Source: an uncultured Tenacibaculum sp. | GTDB lineage: Bacteria; Bacteroidota; Bacteroidia; Flavobacteriales; Flavobacteriaceae | Reading direction: 5' to 3' | Assembly (NCBI GenBank): GCA_947498055.1 | Contig: CANMJA010000003.1 | Coordinates: forward strand, 172,808-236,807 | DNA length: 64,000 nt | Shown: in pieces, positions 43,643-53,106 of the stretch | Position numbering within the stretch: position 1 is the stretch's first letter | Layout of the letters: every line of letters begins with the position of its first letter | Notes under the pieces: generated by a model | The model's input: only the letters and a program-made list of their open reading frames with translations | What the model was told of the DNA's origin: nothing | Database searches by the model: none | Made by a program: the position numbers and the translations under genes

Positions 43643-44134
43643 ATGAAACAAATCTTTTTTTGTTTTCTTTTATTAACGACATTAACCTCTTTTTCTCAAG
43701 AAAAATTTAACATTGGAGACACTGTTCCAGAGTTCAAATTGTGGCTTACCAATGGTGAAAAAATAACTAAAAGCGACATCCAAAATAAGGTTGTCGTTTT
43801 TAAGTTTTGGTTTACTTCTTGTTCACCTTGTTTGGTAGATATTGATTTATTAAATCAATTAGTCGATCATTATAAAGATAGAGAAGATATTTTGTTCCTT
43901 GCCCCTGCTCTTGACAGAAAAGATATTATCACCCAATTTCATAATAAAACTACTTTCAAATTTAAAACAGCTTATTCTGCAATGGATGTGAGTCAGATTT
44001 TTAATAAACTACAAGTATATCCTTCTTACTTTATTATCAATAAAAATGGGCAATTTAGCTATATAGATAACGGTAGTAAAAAATCGGAGTTTAAAAATTT
44101 AAGACAAGCTTTAAAGCGTACTTTAAATGAATAG
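43643..44134 (+). CDS. Small exported TlpA-like thioredoxin
   Basis: A 163-residue protein read from the ATG at 43643. An earlier in-frame ATG at 43622 would overlap the preceding gene and lengthen the signal peptide's polar start. The signal peptide is MKQIFFCFLLLTTLTSFSQ, followed by an AhpC/TlpA-type thioredoxin domain with WFTSCSPCLVDIDLL (redox CSPC) and VYPSYFIINKNG (cis-Pro region). It lies one nt after copy 2, so it is co-translated with it and probably belongs to the same periplasmic thiol system. Its partner proteins cannot be named. Confidence 0.88.
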   Translation: MKQIFFCFLLLTTLTSFSQEKFNIGDTVPEFKLWLTNGEKITKSDIQNKVVVFKFWFTSCSPCLVDIDLLNQLVDHYKDREDILFLAPALDRKDIITQFHNKTTFKFKTAYSAMDVSQIFNKLQVYPSYFIINKNGQFSYIDNGSKKSEFKNLRQALKRTLNE

Positions 44135-44170
44135 ATCCTTTAAAAATTAATACACATCCTCAATCAAGTA

Positions 44171-44533
44171 TTAAAAAAACAAAAAAGCATCTTCTAAATG
44201 TTCTATTTCGTATGTGGTGTCTTTTTTCTTTAGTATCGCAATAATATCAAACCGAACCTCTACGTCTAAATCTCTTTTAGTTACATAATAATCTATCGCT
44301 GCTAATAAAAGTTGTATTTTTTTATGATTTACAAAGTCTTGTGGATCTCCAAAATAATTACTAGACCTTGTTTTTACTTCTACAGCAACTAAAATTTCCT
44401 TTTTCCTAGCAATAATATCTACTTCTGCTTTTAAATAACGATAATTTTTTTCAAGAATTTCATATCCTTTTTTTCGTAAAAAATGAATTGCTTGTAGCTC
44501 TCCTTCTTTTCCTAATTCATTGTGTTTAGCCAT
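44171..44533 (-). CDS. YraN family (UPF0102) nuclease-like protein
   Basis: A 120-residue protein with the conserved YraN/UPF0102 core: GKEGELQAIHFLRKKGYEIL, EKNYRYLKAEVDIIARK, VAVEVKTRSS and GDPQDFVNHKKIQLL. The D-x-IA... ExK arrangement is that of the restriction-endonuclease-like (PD-(D/E)xK) fold, so a nucleic-acid processing role is likely. The family's true substrate is not established. It is convergent with the thioredoxin gene and stands alone. Confidence 0.93.
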   Translation of the reverse strand: MAKHNELGKEGELQAIHFLRKKGYEILEKNYRYLKAEVDIIARKKEILVAVEVKTRSSNYFGDPQDFVNHKKIQLLLAAIDYYVTKRDLDVEVRFDIIAILKKKDTTYEIEHLEDAFLFF

Positions 44534-44731
44534 TTTTTATTTCTTTTATTGTACAGATACTAATTTAGTTTCTGTTTTAAACTTAGTTAAATATAATATT
44601 TGTTTTTGTCTTTATCCTACAAATATCAAATATTACATTTAGCGAAATTTGTTAATATTAAAAAAACAGAGAGATCTAATTATGTTTTCCAGTTTTTGAG
44701 ATTCTTTAAATAAATATTTGATTGATTTTAG

Positions 44732-45478
44732 TTAGAAGTGGGTATCCAAAATATTTTTATTAGCTAATTTATCAAAACCCATTTTAGACATTATATCTGC
44801 TCTAGTATTTTCTTTGTGTTTCAATTTTTTTATCGTTCGTAAGATATCTTCTTTAAAATCGATTCTTGAATAATTGTTATGAGTAGTTCTAATAAATTCA
44901 TTTGGAAGTTGAAAGTAATGTGAACCCACAACATCCATACCTGCACCTTTTGACAATAAATACGCTTCATTACCAAATTTCGCTCTACTGACACTGGGAT
45001 ACAAATGCATATCTATCGCTTTTTTTATGACATTAGCATCATTCATATTCATTCCATTCTTCACAACAAATTCTTTCGCATAATTGCCTCCATAATTAGC
45101 AAAACATTGCTGGCTGCAGCAATGATTGTGCTTATCAGTTAATCCAGAATCGTGTAAAATAGATGCTATAAATAATAATTCGTTATCCGTTTTTATACCT
45201 TCTGACAAAGCTATTCCTGAACTCCAAAAAAAAGTTCTATAACAATGCTTCAATAAAATTGGATTGTATATATCATTTGCTTCTTCAATGGCTAAAAACA
45301 CCATTTTAGAATCTGGAATTTTTATATCATTAAAGTTAAATTTCAAAAAAGTATTTAAACCAATTTGAGTCGTTATTTTCCTTATATTTTCATTAATACC
45401 TGATTTTATAAGTGAAAGCTTAAATTTTGAAATTTCTTTTTTATTCAAAATTCCTAATTCAGCTAAATTATTCTGCAT
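44732..45478 (-). CDS. HD-domain phosphohydrolase-like protein
   Basis: A 248-residue soluble protein with a metal-dependent HD-domain pattern: an early His (LLKHCYRTFFW), the HD doublet in IASILHDSGLT and later His/Asp residues (KAIDMHLYPSV, GAGMDVVG). The layout resembles cyanamide-hydratase-like HD proteins. A Cys-rich HNHCCSQQC segment follows the HD pair. Substrate unknown. The promoter carries a large palindrome at 45514-45541 just upstream of the -7 box, which suggests control by a TetR-like repressor not encoded next to it. Confidence 0.8.
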   Translation of the reverse strand: MQNNLAELGILNKKEISKFKLSLIKSGINENIRKITTQIGLNTFLKFNFNDIKIPDSKMVFLAIEEANDIYNPILLKHCYRTFFWSSGIALSEGIKTDNELLFIASILHDSGLTDKHNHCCSQQCFANYGGNYAKEFVVKNGMNMNDANVIKKAIDMHLYPSVSRAKFGNEAYLLSKGAGMDVVGSHYFQLPNEFIRTTHNNYSRIDFKEDILRTIKKLKHKENTRADIMSKMGFDKLANKNILDTHF

Positions 45479-45504
45479 TTGTTGTGTTTTTTAATTTTCT
45501 TTTA

Positions 45505-45541
45505 CAAAAATATTAAAAACATACCAATTAGTATGTTTTTA
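45505..45541 (-). promoter_or_regulatory. Promoter of the HD-domain gene with 11-bp-arm palindrome
   Basis: CAAAAATA (45505-45512) reads TATTTTTG on the minus strand. Directly upstream, TAAAAACATAC (45514-45524) and GTATGTTTTTA (45531-45541) are perfect inverted arms around CAATTA. The palindrome covers the -7/-33 spacer, the usual place of a repressor site, and ACATAC-N6-GTATGT resembles TetR-family operators. Confidence 0.5.
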
Positions 45542-45633
45542 TTAAATAAAAACTTCTTCTCCATAAAAATTCACTAATTTCAATAATTTATTAAGCTACA
45601 ATTGATTTTTAAATAACTATAGACATCTACTTA

Positions 45634-46317
45634 TCAAACAATTAAAACTCCTTCTTTATGCTGAAACAAAATAAAATCTGCTATTTTTCCTTTCTTATAT
45701 GCATTTCTCTTTCTTCCTACTTTTCTTGGAAGTCGCTTATCATTTTTTACAAACTCTATTTGCATTATATTACTTTCTTTTTCTGCTATTAGTTTAAAAT
45801 GATCTTCTGAAAAAGTATAGGATATAATTTTACTTTCATTAATTAAAATGGTTAAATCATCCCAAGTCTTCTCTTCTCCAAAATTAGAGATTAAGGGTGT
45901 AACTTTAGAATATAATTCAGGATTACACTCAACAACTTTATCTTCTAAAATCACATAATTTCCTGCTCCCCAAACTGCATAAGTAAGATACTCAGAATTA
46001 TCTAGTAATAGCCCAAAAAAACCAGCACCTCCCATTCCATAAGTACCTAAATTTACTGAATAACCTATTATTTTACGACCAATAATTTTATTTTCTGCAG
46101 CCATATTTAAAGTAACTGGTTCATTAAAAATAAGTGTTTCTGTTTCTTTATCAAATTCACCATAAAGCAAGTCTGCATCTTCCTCTCCTTCAGGCAAACC
46201 TATCTCAGAATACGTTTTCCATCCTTCTTTCTTCCATACATCTAACTCCGATTTTTTAACTATCATCGTATACTGCTCTATATCCCCTATTTTTAAATCT
46301 AAAAATTTATGCTCCAT
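45634..46317 (-). CDS. Unknown cytoplasmic protein
   Basis: A 227-residue protein with no signal peptide or membrane segment. It contains a glycine-rich stretch (LGTYGMGGAGFFGLLL) and a conserved-looking end (RLPRKVGRKRNAYKKGKIADF). I do not recognise the family. It lies between the HD gene and a lipoprotein gene on the same strand, with 121 nt and 155 nt of intergenic space, so an operon is not certain. Codon use matches the neighbours and the frame is closed by normal stops, so I regard it as genuine. Confidence 0.75.
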   Translation of the reverse strand: MEHKFLDLKIGDIEQYTMIVKKSELDVWKKEGWKTYSEIGLPEGEEDADLLYGEFDKETETLIFNEPVTLNMAAENKIIGRKIIGYSVNLGTYGMGGAGFFGLLLDNSEYLTYAVWGAGNYVILEDKVVECNPELYSKVTPLISNFGEEKTWDDLTILINESKIISYTFSEDHFKLIAEKESNIMQIEFVKNDKRLPRKVGRKRNAYKKGKIADFILFQHKEGVLIV

Positions 46318-46438
46318 TAGTTATTCTTTTAAATCTTCCTATTGTAGTATTTTATTTTCTATCAAAAATAAATTTTAATAATTGATGCTTCTCTTTTAAA
46401 TGATCAAAAAAACACTCATTCCTTCTAAGCAATAGCAA

Positions 46439-47461
46439 CTAATTTAAAAACTTAATATCTTCTAAGTTAATTTGAAAAGAGTCTCCATTCGACCACTCAT
46501 ATTGAATGTCAATACTATTTCCTTCTAAAAAACCAATCTCTTTATTACAATCGTAATTGCAACTCTCTACTAAAACAGGAAAATATAATTTCTTTTGTTT
46601 GTTGTATCCTAAAAGGCTACCTCGAAAGAAATTCACAATTTTAAAACGATCATTTTCTATAAAATTAGAACCATAATCTCCCGTAAATTTAAAAATATCT
46701 TCCTTGTAATAGGTACTATAAATTACATGCATAATATCGGCATGTCCAGCACCAAAAGTATTCTCTACTTTATTATCTTTATACCACTTTTGCACATAAT
46801 TTTTATAGTAACTAATAGCTTTTTCTTCTTTACTAGGCATATAAATATGTTTGCTCTTAGAAGCATACGCATATAGTACTTTTTTTAACGCTGGTTTTTC
46901 ATTTAAATATTTATTATCTTCAAATGCACCATCGATACAGCCTTCACATCTTAAAGTAGGCTCTCCTGAATAAGTAAGTGTATAAAATTGTAGCGAGTTT
47001 AAATGCAACATAAAAAAACTTATATCTCTTCCTGTAACCGCCCTTCCTTTAAACGTCTCTTTTAAAGAAAACAAAAGGTATTCTTCATCATTAACTTTCT
47101 TCTTTATAAAACTTTCTTTATAAACATTTACATAAGTATACTCATTAGACAATAAGGTATCTATTTTTACCGTAGTAAATTTATTTTTACTCTTTTTTTC
47201 TTTGGAAATTAGTATGTGATTTTTGTCGCCAAATAAAGAAAATGTATCCTGTGTAGAATACTCACTCGACCACAATCTAACTCTAACTCCTTTTTCAGAA
47301 ACGATGCTATACATTTCTGTTAATGAATCTGTTTTAAAAAAGATCGGTTTTTCTTCTATTTGTTTTCTAGGTATTGTGTTTTCTTTATGTGTTCCTTTTT
47401 CTTTTTTACAAGAAAAGAAAACAACTAAAGTAAAACTTACCAATAGTACTATTTTATGCAT
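46439..47461 (-). CDS. Unknown lipoprotein
   Basis: A 340-residue protein with a lipoprotein signal (VLLVSFTLVVFFSC, Cys about 18) followed by KKEKGTHKENT. The mature part is beta-rich with four to six Cys residues in the middle (LRCEGCIDGAF; ESCNYDCNKEIGF) that may form disulfides or bind metal. The family is not recognised. Its start overlaps the end of the upstream LD-carboxypeptidase gene by 8 nt, suggesting coupling, but a functional link to peptidoglycan recycling is only a guess. Confidence 0.78.
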   Translation of the reverse strand: MHKIVLLVSFTLVVFFSCKKEKGTHKENTIPRKQIEEKPIFFKTDSLTEMYSIVSEKGVRVRLWSSEYSTQDTFSLFGDKNHILISKEKKSKNKFTTVKIDTLLSNEYTYVNVYKESFIKKKVNDEEYLLFSLKETFKGRAVTGRDISFFMLHLNSLQFYTLTYSGEPTLRCEGCIDGAFEDNKYLNEKPALKKVLYAYASKSKHIYMPSKEEKAISYYKNYVQKWYKDNKVENTFGAGHADIMHVIYSTYYKEDIFKFTGDYGSNFIENDRFKIVNFFRGSLLGYNKQKKLYFPVLVESCNYDCNKEIGFLEGNSIDIQYEWSNGDSFQINLEDIKFLN

Positions 47462-48383
47462 AAAAATTGATCGTTGATAATTGATTATTGTTACTTGTTA
47501 ATTGAATCTCCCTTCCCATAATCAAAGCTCTATTATCTGGCTCGTGACCAGCAGGAAAATCAAATAATACAGGAATAGGACTTGGAATTGCCTTTAAAAT
47601 TAGTTCTTCTATGGTACTTCCCCAAGAAGTTGCATTTTGGGTAACTCTCGATATGTTTCCTACAATAATTCCTTTCACATTTGTAAAATACTTAGCACGT
47701 TGTAAACTTTGTAACATTCTATCTATCGCGTACGCATACTCTCCTATTTCTTCTATAAATAATATTTTGTTTTCAGTGGATATCTGACTTTCAGACCCTA
47801 ACATAGAGGTTAAAATAGCTAGATTTCCTCCTACTAATTGCCCTTCTACTTCACCTACTCTATTATAGTTAGAAGAAGGAATTGTATACGTTAACTGTTC
47901 TCCAAATAAAGCCTTTTTAAAGCTAGAGATGGTATACGGAATACCTGCTGGTGCATCTTGTAAACTACTTGCCATCATAGCATGTATTGTTTCTACTCCC
48001 AAATTATGAACATGATTATGAAAAACAGTAATATCTGAATATCCTATCATCCATTTAGGATTCTTTTTAAACGCTGTAAAATCTAATCGATCTATAATTC
48101 TTACCGAACCATATCCTCCACGAGCACACCAAATGGCTTTTATTTCTGAATTATCTAAGGCTTCTTGAAAGTCTTTCGCTCGCTCTTCATCAGTTCCTGC
48201 AAAATGATTTGCTTTACAAAACATTTTTTTTCCATAAACAACTTTTAAACCCCAAGACATTAATAATTCTTTTGCTGAATTTATTACCGATTCTCTATTT
48301 AATAAAACCCCAGCAGGAGCTACTATTGCTACCGTATCTCCTTTTTTTAAATAAGGTGGTGTTTTCATTTTTCTTTTATCCAT
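47454..48383 (-). CDS. ldcA: LD-carboxypeptidase (peptidase family S66)
   Basis: A 309-residue protein of the S66 family that removes the terminal D-Ala from murein tetrapeptides during cell-wall recycling. Seen: the start KKGDTVAIVAPAG, ARGGYGSVRIID, the nucleophile region WMIGYSDITVFHNH, EEIGEYAYAIDRML (Glu) and the C-terminal DFPAGHEPDNRALIMG (His). No signal peptide, so it is cytoplasmic like E. coli LdcA. An in-frame ATG at 48368 (MKTPPYLKKGD) is an equally good start. Its end overlaps the downstream lipoprotein gene by 8 nt. Confidence 0.94.
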   Translation of the reverse strand: MDKRKMKTPPYLKKGDTVAIVAPAGVLLNRESVINSAKELLMSWGLKVVYGKKMFCKANHFAGTDEERAKDFQEALDNSEIKAIWCARGGYGSVRIIDRLDFTAFKKNPKWMIGYSDITVFHNHVHNLGVETIHAMMASSLQDAPAGIPYTISSFKKALFGEQLTYTIPSSNYNRVGEVEGQLVGGNLAILTSMLGSESQISTENKILFIEEIGEYAYAIDRMLQSLQRAKYFTNVKGIIVGNISRVTQNATSWGSTIEELILKAIPSPIPVLFDFPAGHEPDNRALIMGREIQLTSNNNQLSTINFYA

Positions 48384-48515
48384 CTTTCACAAATTTAAAA
48401 ATATTAAGTAATGGCACGGAATAGAAATTACTTTGTCTTTTTAATTTTAGATATACAACTTTTCATCTCCTATAAACTCTTCTCTGTAAATGTACTAAAA
48501 TCGAAGTGCGTTTTG

Positions 48516-48523
48516 TACTTTTG
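48516..48523 (+). promoter_or_regulatory. -7 box of metG
   Basis: TACTTTTG matches TAnnTTTG, 21 nt before the ATG of metG. Confidence 0.45.
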
Positions 48524-48544
48524 TGTCTTCAAAAATTAGAGTAA

Positions 48545-50605
48545 ATGAGTTCTTCAAAAAGATATACAATAACCGCTGCATTACCTTATACTAACGGACC
48601 AATACATATTGGGCATTTAGCAGGTGTGTATGTACCAGCAGATATTTATGCACGTTTTTTACGATTAACTGGCAACGATGTTGCTTACATTTGTGGTTCC
48701 GACGAACACGGTGCTGCGATACCAATGCGTGCTAAAAAAGAGGGTATATCTCCACAAGATATTATTGATAAATATCATGCGGTTATTAAAAATTCTTTTG
48801 AAGATTTTGGAATTTCTTTTGATAATTATTCTCGTACTTCAGCCAAAATTCATCACGAAACTGCTTCTGAATTCTTTACCAAAATGTATGATGACGGAGA
48901 GTTTATCGAAGAGGTTTCTGAACAATTATACGATGCAGAAGCCAATCAATATTTAGCAGATCGTTTTGTGGTAGGTACTTGCCCTAAATGTGGAAATGAA
49001 GAAAGTTATGGAGATCAGTGTGAAAAATGTGGAACAAGTCATAACGCTACCGATTTAATTAATCCGAAATCTGCAATTACAGGAAATATTCCTACTTTAA
49101 AAGAAACCAAACACTGGTTTTTGCCTTTAGATAAACACGAAGATTTTTTAAGAAAGTGGATTTTAGAAGGTCATAAAAATGATTGGAAACCGAATGTATT
49201 AGGACAGGTTAAATCTTGGATTGATGACGGTTTACGTCCGCGTGCTGTAACTCGTGATTTAGATTGGGGAATTCCTGTACCAGTGGAAGGAGCAGATGGT
49301 AAAGTTTTATATGTGTGGTTCGATGCGCCTATTGGTTATATTTCTTCGACCAAAGAATGGGCTGCTCGTGAAGGTAAAAACTGGGAAGACTATTGGAAAG
49401 ATGAGAATACCAAAATGGTACATTTTATAGGAAAAGATAATATTGTATTTCACTGTATTATTTTCCCTGCAATGTTAAAAGCGCATGGCGATTATATTTT
49501 ACCAGAAAATGTACCAGCGAATGAGTTTTTAAATTTAGAAGGAAATAAATTATCTACTTCTAAAAATTGGGCAGTTTGGTTACACGAATATTTAGAAGAG
49601 TTTCCTAACCAACAAGATGTATTACGTTATACATTAACTGCAAATGCACCTGAAAGTAAGGACAACGATTTTACTTGGAAAGATTTTCAAGCAAAAAACA
49701 ACAATGAATTAGTTGGTAATTTTGGTAACTTTATTAATCGTATAGCTGTATTAACTAATAAATATTACAAAGGAACAGTTCCTAATCCTGGAGACTTTTC
49801 AGAATTAGATGAAGATGTTTTAGAGCAAGTACAACAATTTCCAGATAATATTGCAAAATCTATTCAACGTTACCGTTTTAGAGAAGCTTCTCAAGAGCTA
49901 ATGAATTTAGCTCGTTTAGGAAATAAATATTTAGCAGATGAAGAGCCTTGGATATTAATTAAAACCGATGAAGCTCGTGTACAAACAATTATGTATGTTG
50001 GTTTACAAATAGCAACTGCTTTGTCTGTTTTAAGTGAACCTTTTTTACCTTTTACTTCTAATAAGTTAAAAGCGATTTTAAAAACGGATGAGAATTTACA
50101 GTGGAATGATATTACTGAAAAAGAAGTTCTATTACCAGCTGGTCATCAAATACAAGAAGGAAAAGCTCCTTTATTATTTACTCCAATTGAAGATAAAACC
50201 ATAGCTATTCAATTAGAAAAATTAGAAGCAACTAAAAAAGCAAACGAAGCTGCTAATAAAACAGTAGAACCTCAAAAAGACACCATTGAATTTGATGATT
50301 TTACAAAGATGGATATTCGTATTGGTACTATTTTAGAAGCTGAAAAAATTGCAAAAACAAAGAAGCTTTTAAAATTAAAGATTGATGTTGGTATGGATGT
50401 TAGAACCATTGTTTCTGGTATTGCTGAAAGCTTTAAGCCAGAAGATGTTATTGGTAAACAAGTTACCGTACTTTGTAATTTAGCACCAAGAAAAATACGC
50501 GGTGTAGAAAGTCAAGGAATGATTTTAATGACCGATGCTGTAGATGGTTCTTTAGCTTTTATGGAGCCTCAAAAAGAAACACAAAACGGCGGACAGGTTT
50601 CTTAA
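48545..50605 (+). CDS. metG: Methionyl-tRNA synthetase
   Basis: A 686-residue enzyme that attaches methionine to tRNA. Seen: the HIGH motif in [12 protein letters not shown] (residues 17-28), a zinc-binding insertion with CPKCG and CEKCG (about 145-165), a KMSKS equivalent in [10 protein letters not shown], the anticodon-binding helical domain, and a C-terminal tRNA-binding (EMAP II/OB) domain starting at [18 protein letters not shown] (about 580-686). Length is as expected for the dimeric type with the appended domain. It probably forms a transcription unit with the two genes that follow (12 nt and 3 nt gaps). Confidence 0.98.
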   Translation: MSSSKRYTITAALPYTNGPIHIGHLAGVYVPADIYARFLRLTGNDVAYICGSDEHGAAIPMRAKKEGISPQDIIDKYHAVIKNSFEDFGISFDNYSRTSAKIHHETASEFFTKMYDDGEFIEEVSEQLYDAEANQYLADRFVVGTCPKCGNEESYGDQCEKCGTSHNATDLINPKSAITGNIPTLKETKHWFLPLDKHEDFLRKWILEGHKNDWKPNVLGQVKSWIDDGLRPRAVTRDLDWGIPVPVEGADGKVLYVWFDAPIGYISSTKEWAAREGKNWEDYWKDENTKMVHFIGKDNIVFHCIIFPAMLKAHGDYILPENVPANEFLNLEGNKLSTSKNWAVWLHEYLEEFPNQQDVLRYTLTANAPESKDNDFTWKDFQAKNNNELVGNFGNFINRIAVLTNKYYKGTVPNPGDFSELDEDVLEQVQQFPDNIAKSIQRYRFREASQELMNLARLGNKYLADEEPWILIKTDEARVQTIMYVGLQIATALSVLSEPFLPFTSNKLKAILKTDENLQWNDITEKEVLLPAGHQIQEGKAPLLFTPIEDKTIAIQLEKLEATKKANEAANKTVEPQKDTIEFDDFTKMDIRIGTILEAEKIAKTKKLLKLKIDVGMDVRTIVSGIAESFKPEDVIGKQVTVLCNLAPRKIRGVESQGMILMTDAVDGSLAFMEPQKETQNGGQVS

Positions 50606-50617
50606 AATTTTAAAAAC

Positions 50618-52060
50618 ATGCTTTGTAAAATAAGAATTTTAATTTTTAATGTAATTTTAATAATAAGTAACTCCTTTTCACAAGAAAGGGTAGGTTATTT
50701 TACTAACTCATTAAAGGAGAATTCATCAAAAATTAAAGATGTTATTCCTATTGTAAATTCAAAAACAAATGATATTGCAATGTTTATAGCAGATGCAAAA
50801 AAAGTGTATGCTTATAAATTAGATGCTAAATTCAATGTTATTGATCAATTAGCTTCCGATAAAAAAAGAAGAAAATATAAAACGTTAATAGGTAATAGTA
50901 TTTCTGATGAGAATAACTACGCTATTTATTTAGCAAATGAGGTACAAAATGAGTTTTTAATTGTTAACTTCTCTTTTGATGGAAAAGTAACAACTTCTAA
51001 AGAGTTTGAATTTGAAACTTTTGAAGAAGAATTTGTACAAACTATATCATTAAATAATAAGCTCCATATAATATCTACATCTTTCCCTTATAACTTGTTT
51101 ATCTATACTTTTGATACTACTGGTAAGTATACTAGAAACAAAATTAATCTTGAAAATGTTTCTTTAGTCTCAAATATAGGTGATCGTATGTTAATTAGTA
51201 CAACATTAAAAAATAATGGAAAAGAGATTAAAAAAATGGTTAAAAACTCGCCTAATGCTTTAGAATTAGTTGGAGATAAGGTGAAAATGTATATTCGAGA
51301 TAATTCTGTACTTTTTTCTTTTGATAACAATAATGAAATTACACAAATTTTATCAATCAATTTAATAGATTACATGGCTAAAGTAAAGACTTTTAAAAAG
51401 GCTATGAAAGATGTTAAAAGGAATAGAAAAGAATCAAATTCTTACATTAATGATGAAAATATATACATCGTAACTGCTAATAAAAAAAAATTAGTGTTAA
51501 ATATTTTTAATTTTGAAAATAATAAAGTTTTAAAAACATACACGATTTTAAAAGAGCAACCTATTTCTTTTAAAAATACTCCTATTATTCAGGAAGAAGA
51601 TGATGATGATGATTATAAAGAATTAAAAAGTACAAAGAAATTTCTAAAAGAAATATATGCCAATGAAATAGGAGTTTCTGCTAGAAAAATTGAAAATGGC
51701 TATCAAATTACATTAGGTGGATATGAGTATAATAATTACTCAGTATTCGTTGATTATGGTTTTAATCAATCAACTTTCTCTGGTGTTTCTATTTTTTTTA
51801 ATCCTGTACTTCATGCATACAATACTTCTATCAGTACCAAATCTACTCGAATTGAATGTCTTTTAGATAAAAAATTAAATCACAATAAAAACGGTGAAGT
51901 TAAAGAGCATGTTTTTGATAAAATAAAAGACTTTAATAAAATAAAAACTAAAGGAAGTTCTAAAAAAGCTGAAACTATTTTTAAATATGATAATTATCAT
52001 ATCTTGGGCTTATATTACCCTAAAAGAAAACAATATATTTTTACAAAATTCACCGATTAA
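50618..52060 (+). CDS. Unknown exported protein downstream of metG
   Basis: A 480-residue protein with a signal peptide (IRILIFNVILIISNSFSQ). The mature part is probably a beta-propeller-like or mostly beta protein with many short hydrophobic-charged alternations and a short acidic run (EEDDDDDYKELK, about 329-340). No motif or family recognised. It begins 12 nt after metG and ends 3 nt before the deacetylase gene, so the three are likely co-transcribed, though no functional link is evident. The frame is long and uninterrupted. Confidence 0.8.
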   Translation: MLCKIRILIFNVILIISNSFSQERVGYFTNSLKENSSKIKDVIPIVNSKTNDIAMFIADAKKVYAYKLDAKFNVIDQLASDKKRRKYKTLIGNSISDENNYAIYLANEVQNEFLIVNFSFDGKVTTSKEFEFETFEEEFVQTISLNNKLHIISTSFPYNLFIYTFDTTGKYTRNKINLENVSLVSNIGDRMLISTTLKNNGKEIKKMVKNSPNALELVGDKVKMYIRDNSVLFSFDNNNEITQILSINLIDYMAKVKTFKKAMKDVKRNRKESNSYINDENIYIVTANKKKLVLNIFNFENNKVLKTYTILKEQPISFKNTPIIQEEDDDDDYKELKSTKKFLKEIYANEIGVSARKIENGYQITLGGYEYNNYSVFVDYGFNQSTFSGVSIFFNPVLHAYNTSISTKSTRIECLLDKKLNHNKNGEVKEHVFDKIKDFNKIKTKGSSKKAETIFKYDNYHILGLYYPKRKQYIFTKFTD

Positions 52061-52063
52061 TAA

Positions 52064-52966
52064 ATGCTAAAAATAGCATATCATCCTATTTATAATCATC
52101 CGTTACCAAATAATCACAGGTTTCCGATGGAGAAGTATGATTTGCTACCACAGCAACTTATTTACGAAGGAACTTGTGTAGCAGCTAATTTTTTTGAACC
52201 TGAAATTCCGAATAACAAACATTTTTTTACGGTTCATGATCCTGAATATTTTTTTGATTTATTAAATATTACCTTAAACCAAAAAGCAGCTCGTACAATT
52301 GGTTTTCCTTTAAGCGAAGTACTCATAGAAAGAGAAATGGTAATTGCCGATGGTACTATGAAAGCTTCTGAGTTTGCCTTACAATATGGTATTGCTATGA
52401 ATATTGCTGGTGGTACACATCATGCTTTTACCAATAGAGGCGAAGGCTTTTGTATGCTAAATGACCAAGCTATTGGAGCGAGGTATCTTCAAAATAAAAA
52501 CCTTGCTAACAAAATTCTAATCGTAGATTTAGATGTACACCAAGGTAATGGTACTGCCGAAATTTTTAAAGATGATTCTTCTGTTTTCACTTTTTCTATG
52601 CACGGAAAAACAAATTATCCGTTTCATAAAGAAACTTCTGACTTAGATATTGGTTTGGAAAATGGAGCTACAGATACTCAATATGTATCTATCTTAAGAA
52701 AAACGCTACCTAAATTAATTCAACAAGAAAAACCAGACTTTATCTATTATTTAAGCGGTGTTGATGTTTTAGAAAGTGATAAACTAGGAAAACTAAGTCT
52801 TTCATTAGACGGCTGTAAAGAGCGTGATCAATTTGTACTACAAACTTGTTATGATCATAAAATTCCTGTAATGTGTAGTATGGGTGGTGGTTATTCTAAA
52901 GATATTAATGTTATTGTGGAAGCGCATGCCAACACATTTCGTTTAGCTCAAGAAATCTTTTTTTAA
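52064..52966 (+). CDS. Histone deacetylase-like family hydrolase
   Basis: A 300-residue zinc hydrolase of the HDAC/AcuC/acetylpolyamine amidohydrolase superfamily. Seen: the active-site pair in AGGTHHAFTNRGEGFCMLND, the zinc ligands in VDLDVHQGNGT (DxH) and the third Asp in YLSGVDVLESDKLGKLSL. It resembles the small class IV-type bacterial deacetylases. It would remove acyl groups from lysine side chains, polyamines or acetoin-type substrates in the cytoplasm. The actual substrate cannot be told from sequence. It follows the unknown exported gene by 3 nt. Confidence 0.93.
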   Translation: MLKIAYHPIYNHPLPNNHRFPMEKYDLLPQQLIYEGTCVAANFFEPEIPNNKHFFTVHDPEYFFDLLNITLNQKAARTIGFPLSEVLIEREMVIADGTMKASEFALQYGIAMNIAGGTHHAFTNRGEGFCMLNDQAIGARYLQNKNLANKILIVDLDVHQGNGTAEIFKDDSSVFTFSMHGKTNYPFHKETSDLDIGLENGATDTQYVSILRKTLPKLIQQEKPDFIYYLSGVDVLESDKLGKLSLSLDGCKERDQFVLQTCYDHKIPVMCSMGGGYSKDINVIVEAHANTFRLAQEIFF

Positions 52967-53050
52967 GTTACCAACTCACTCTCCTCATCATCTGGTAAAA
53001 AAGAAATAGAAACGTTTTAAAACATCTATAAAATCCAGTAATTATAGCCA

Positions 53051-53080
53051 TGTCACCTTGAGCGACAGTCGAAAGGTCTT
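53051..53080. repeat. Dispersed flavobacterial intergenic repeat (small palindromic element)
   Basis: TGTCACCTTGAGCGACAGTCGAAAGGTCTT resembles the GTCA-CC-TGAGCG-AGTCGAA-GGT element scattered in intergenic regions of many Bacteroidota. ACCTT (53055-53059) and AAGGT (53073-53077) form short arms. Only one copy is visible here; its identity rests on memory of the family. Confidence 0.5.
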
Positions 53081-53106
53081 AAGAAGATCTAATTCTTTTA
53101 AATTTT

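Noticed and set aside
48368..48383. Choice between two start codons for the LD-carboxypeptidase
   Set aside because: Neither can be excluded from the sequence; the longer form is kept and the alternative is noted in the entry.
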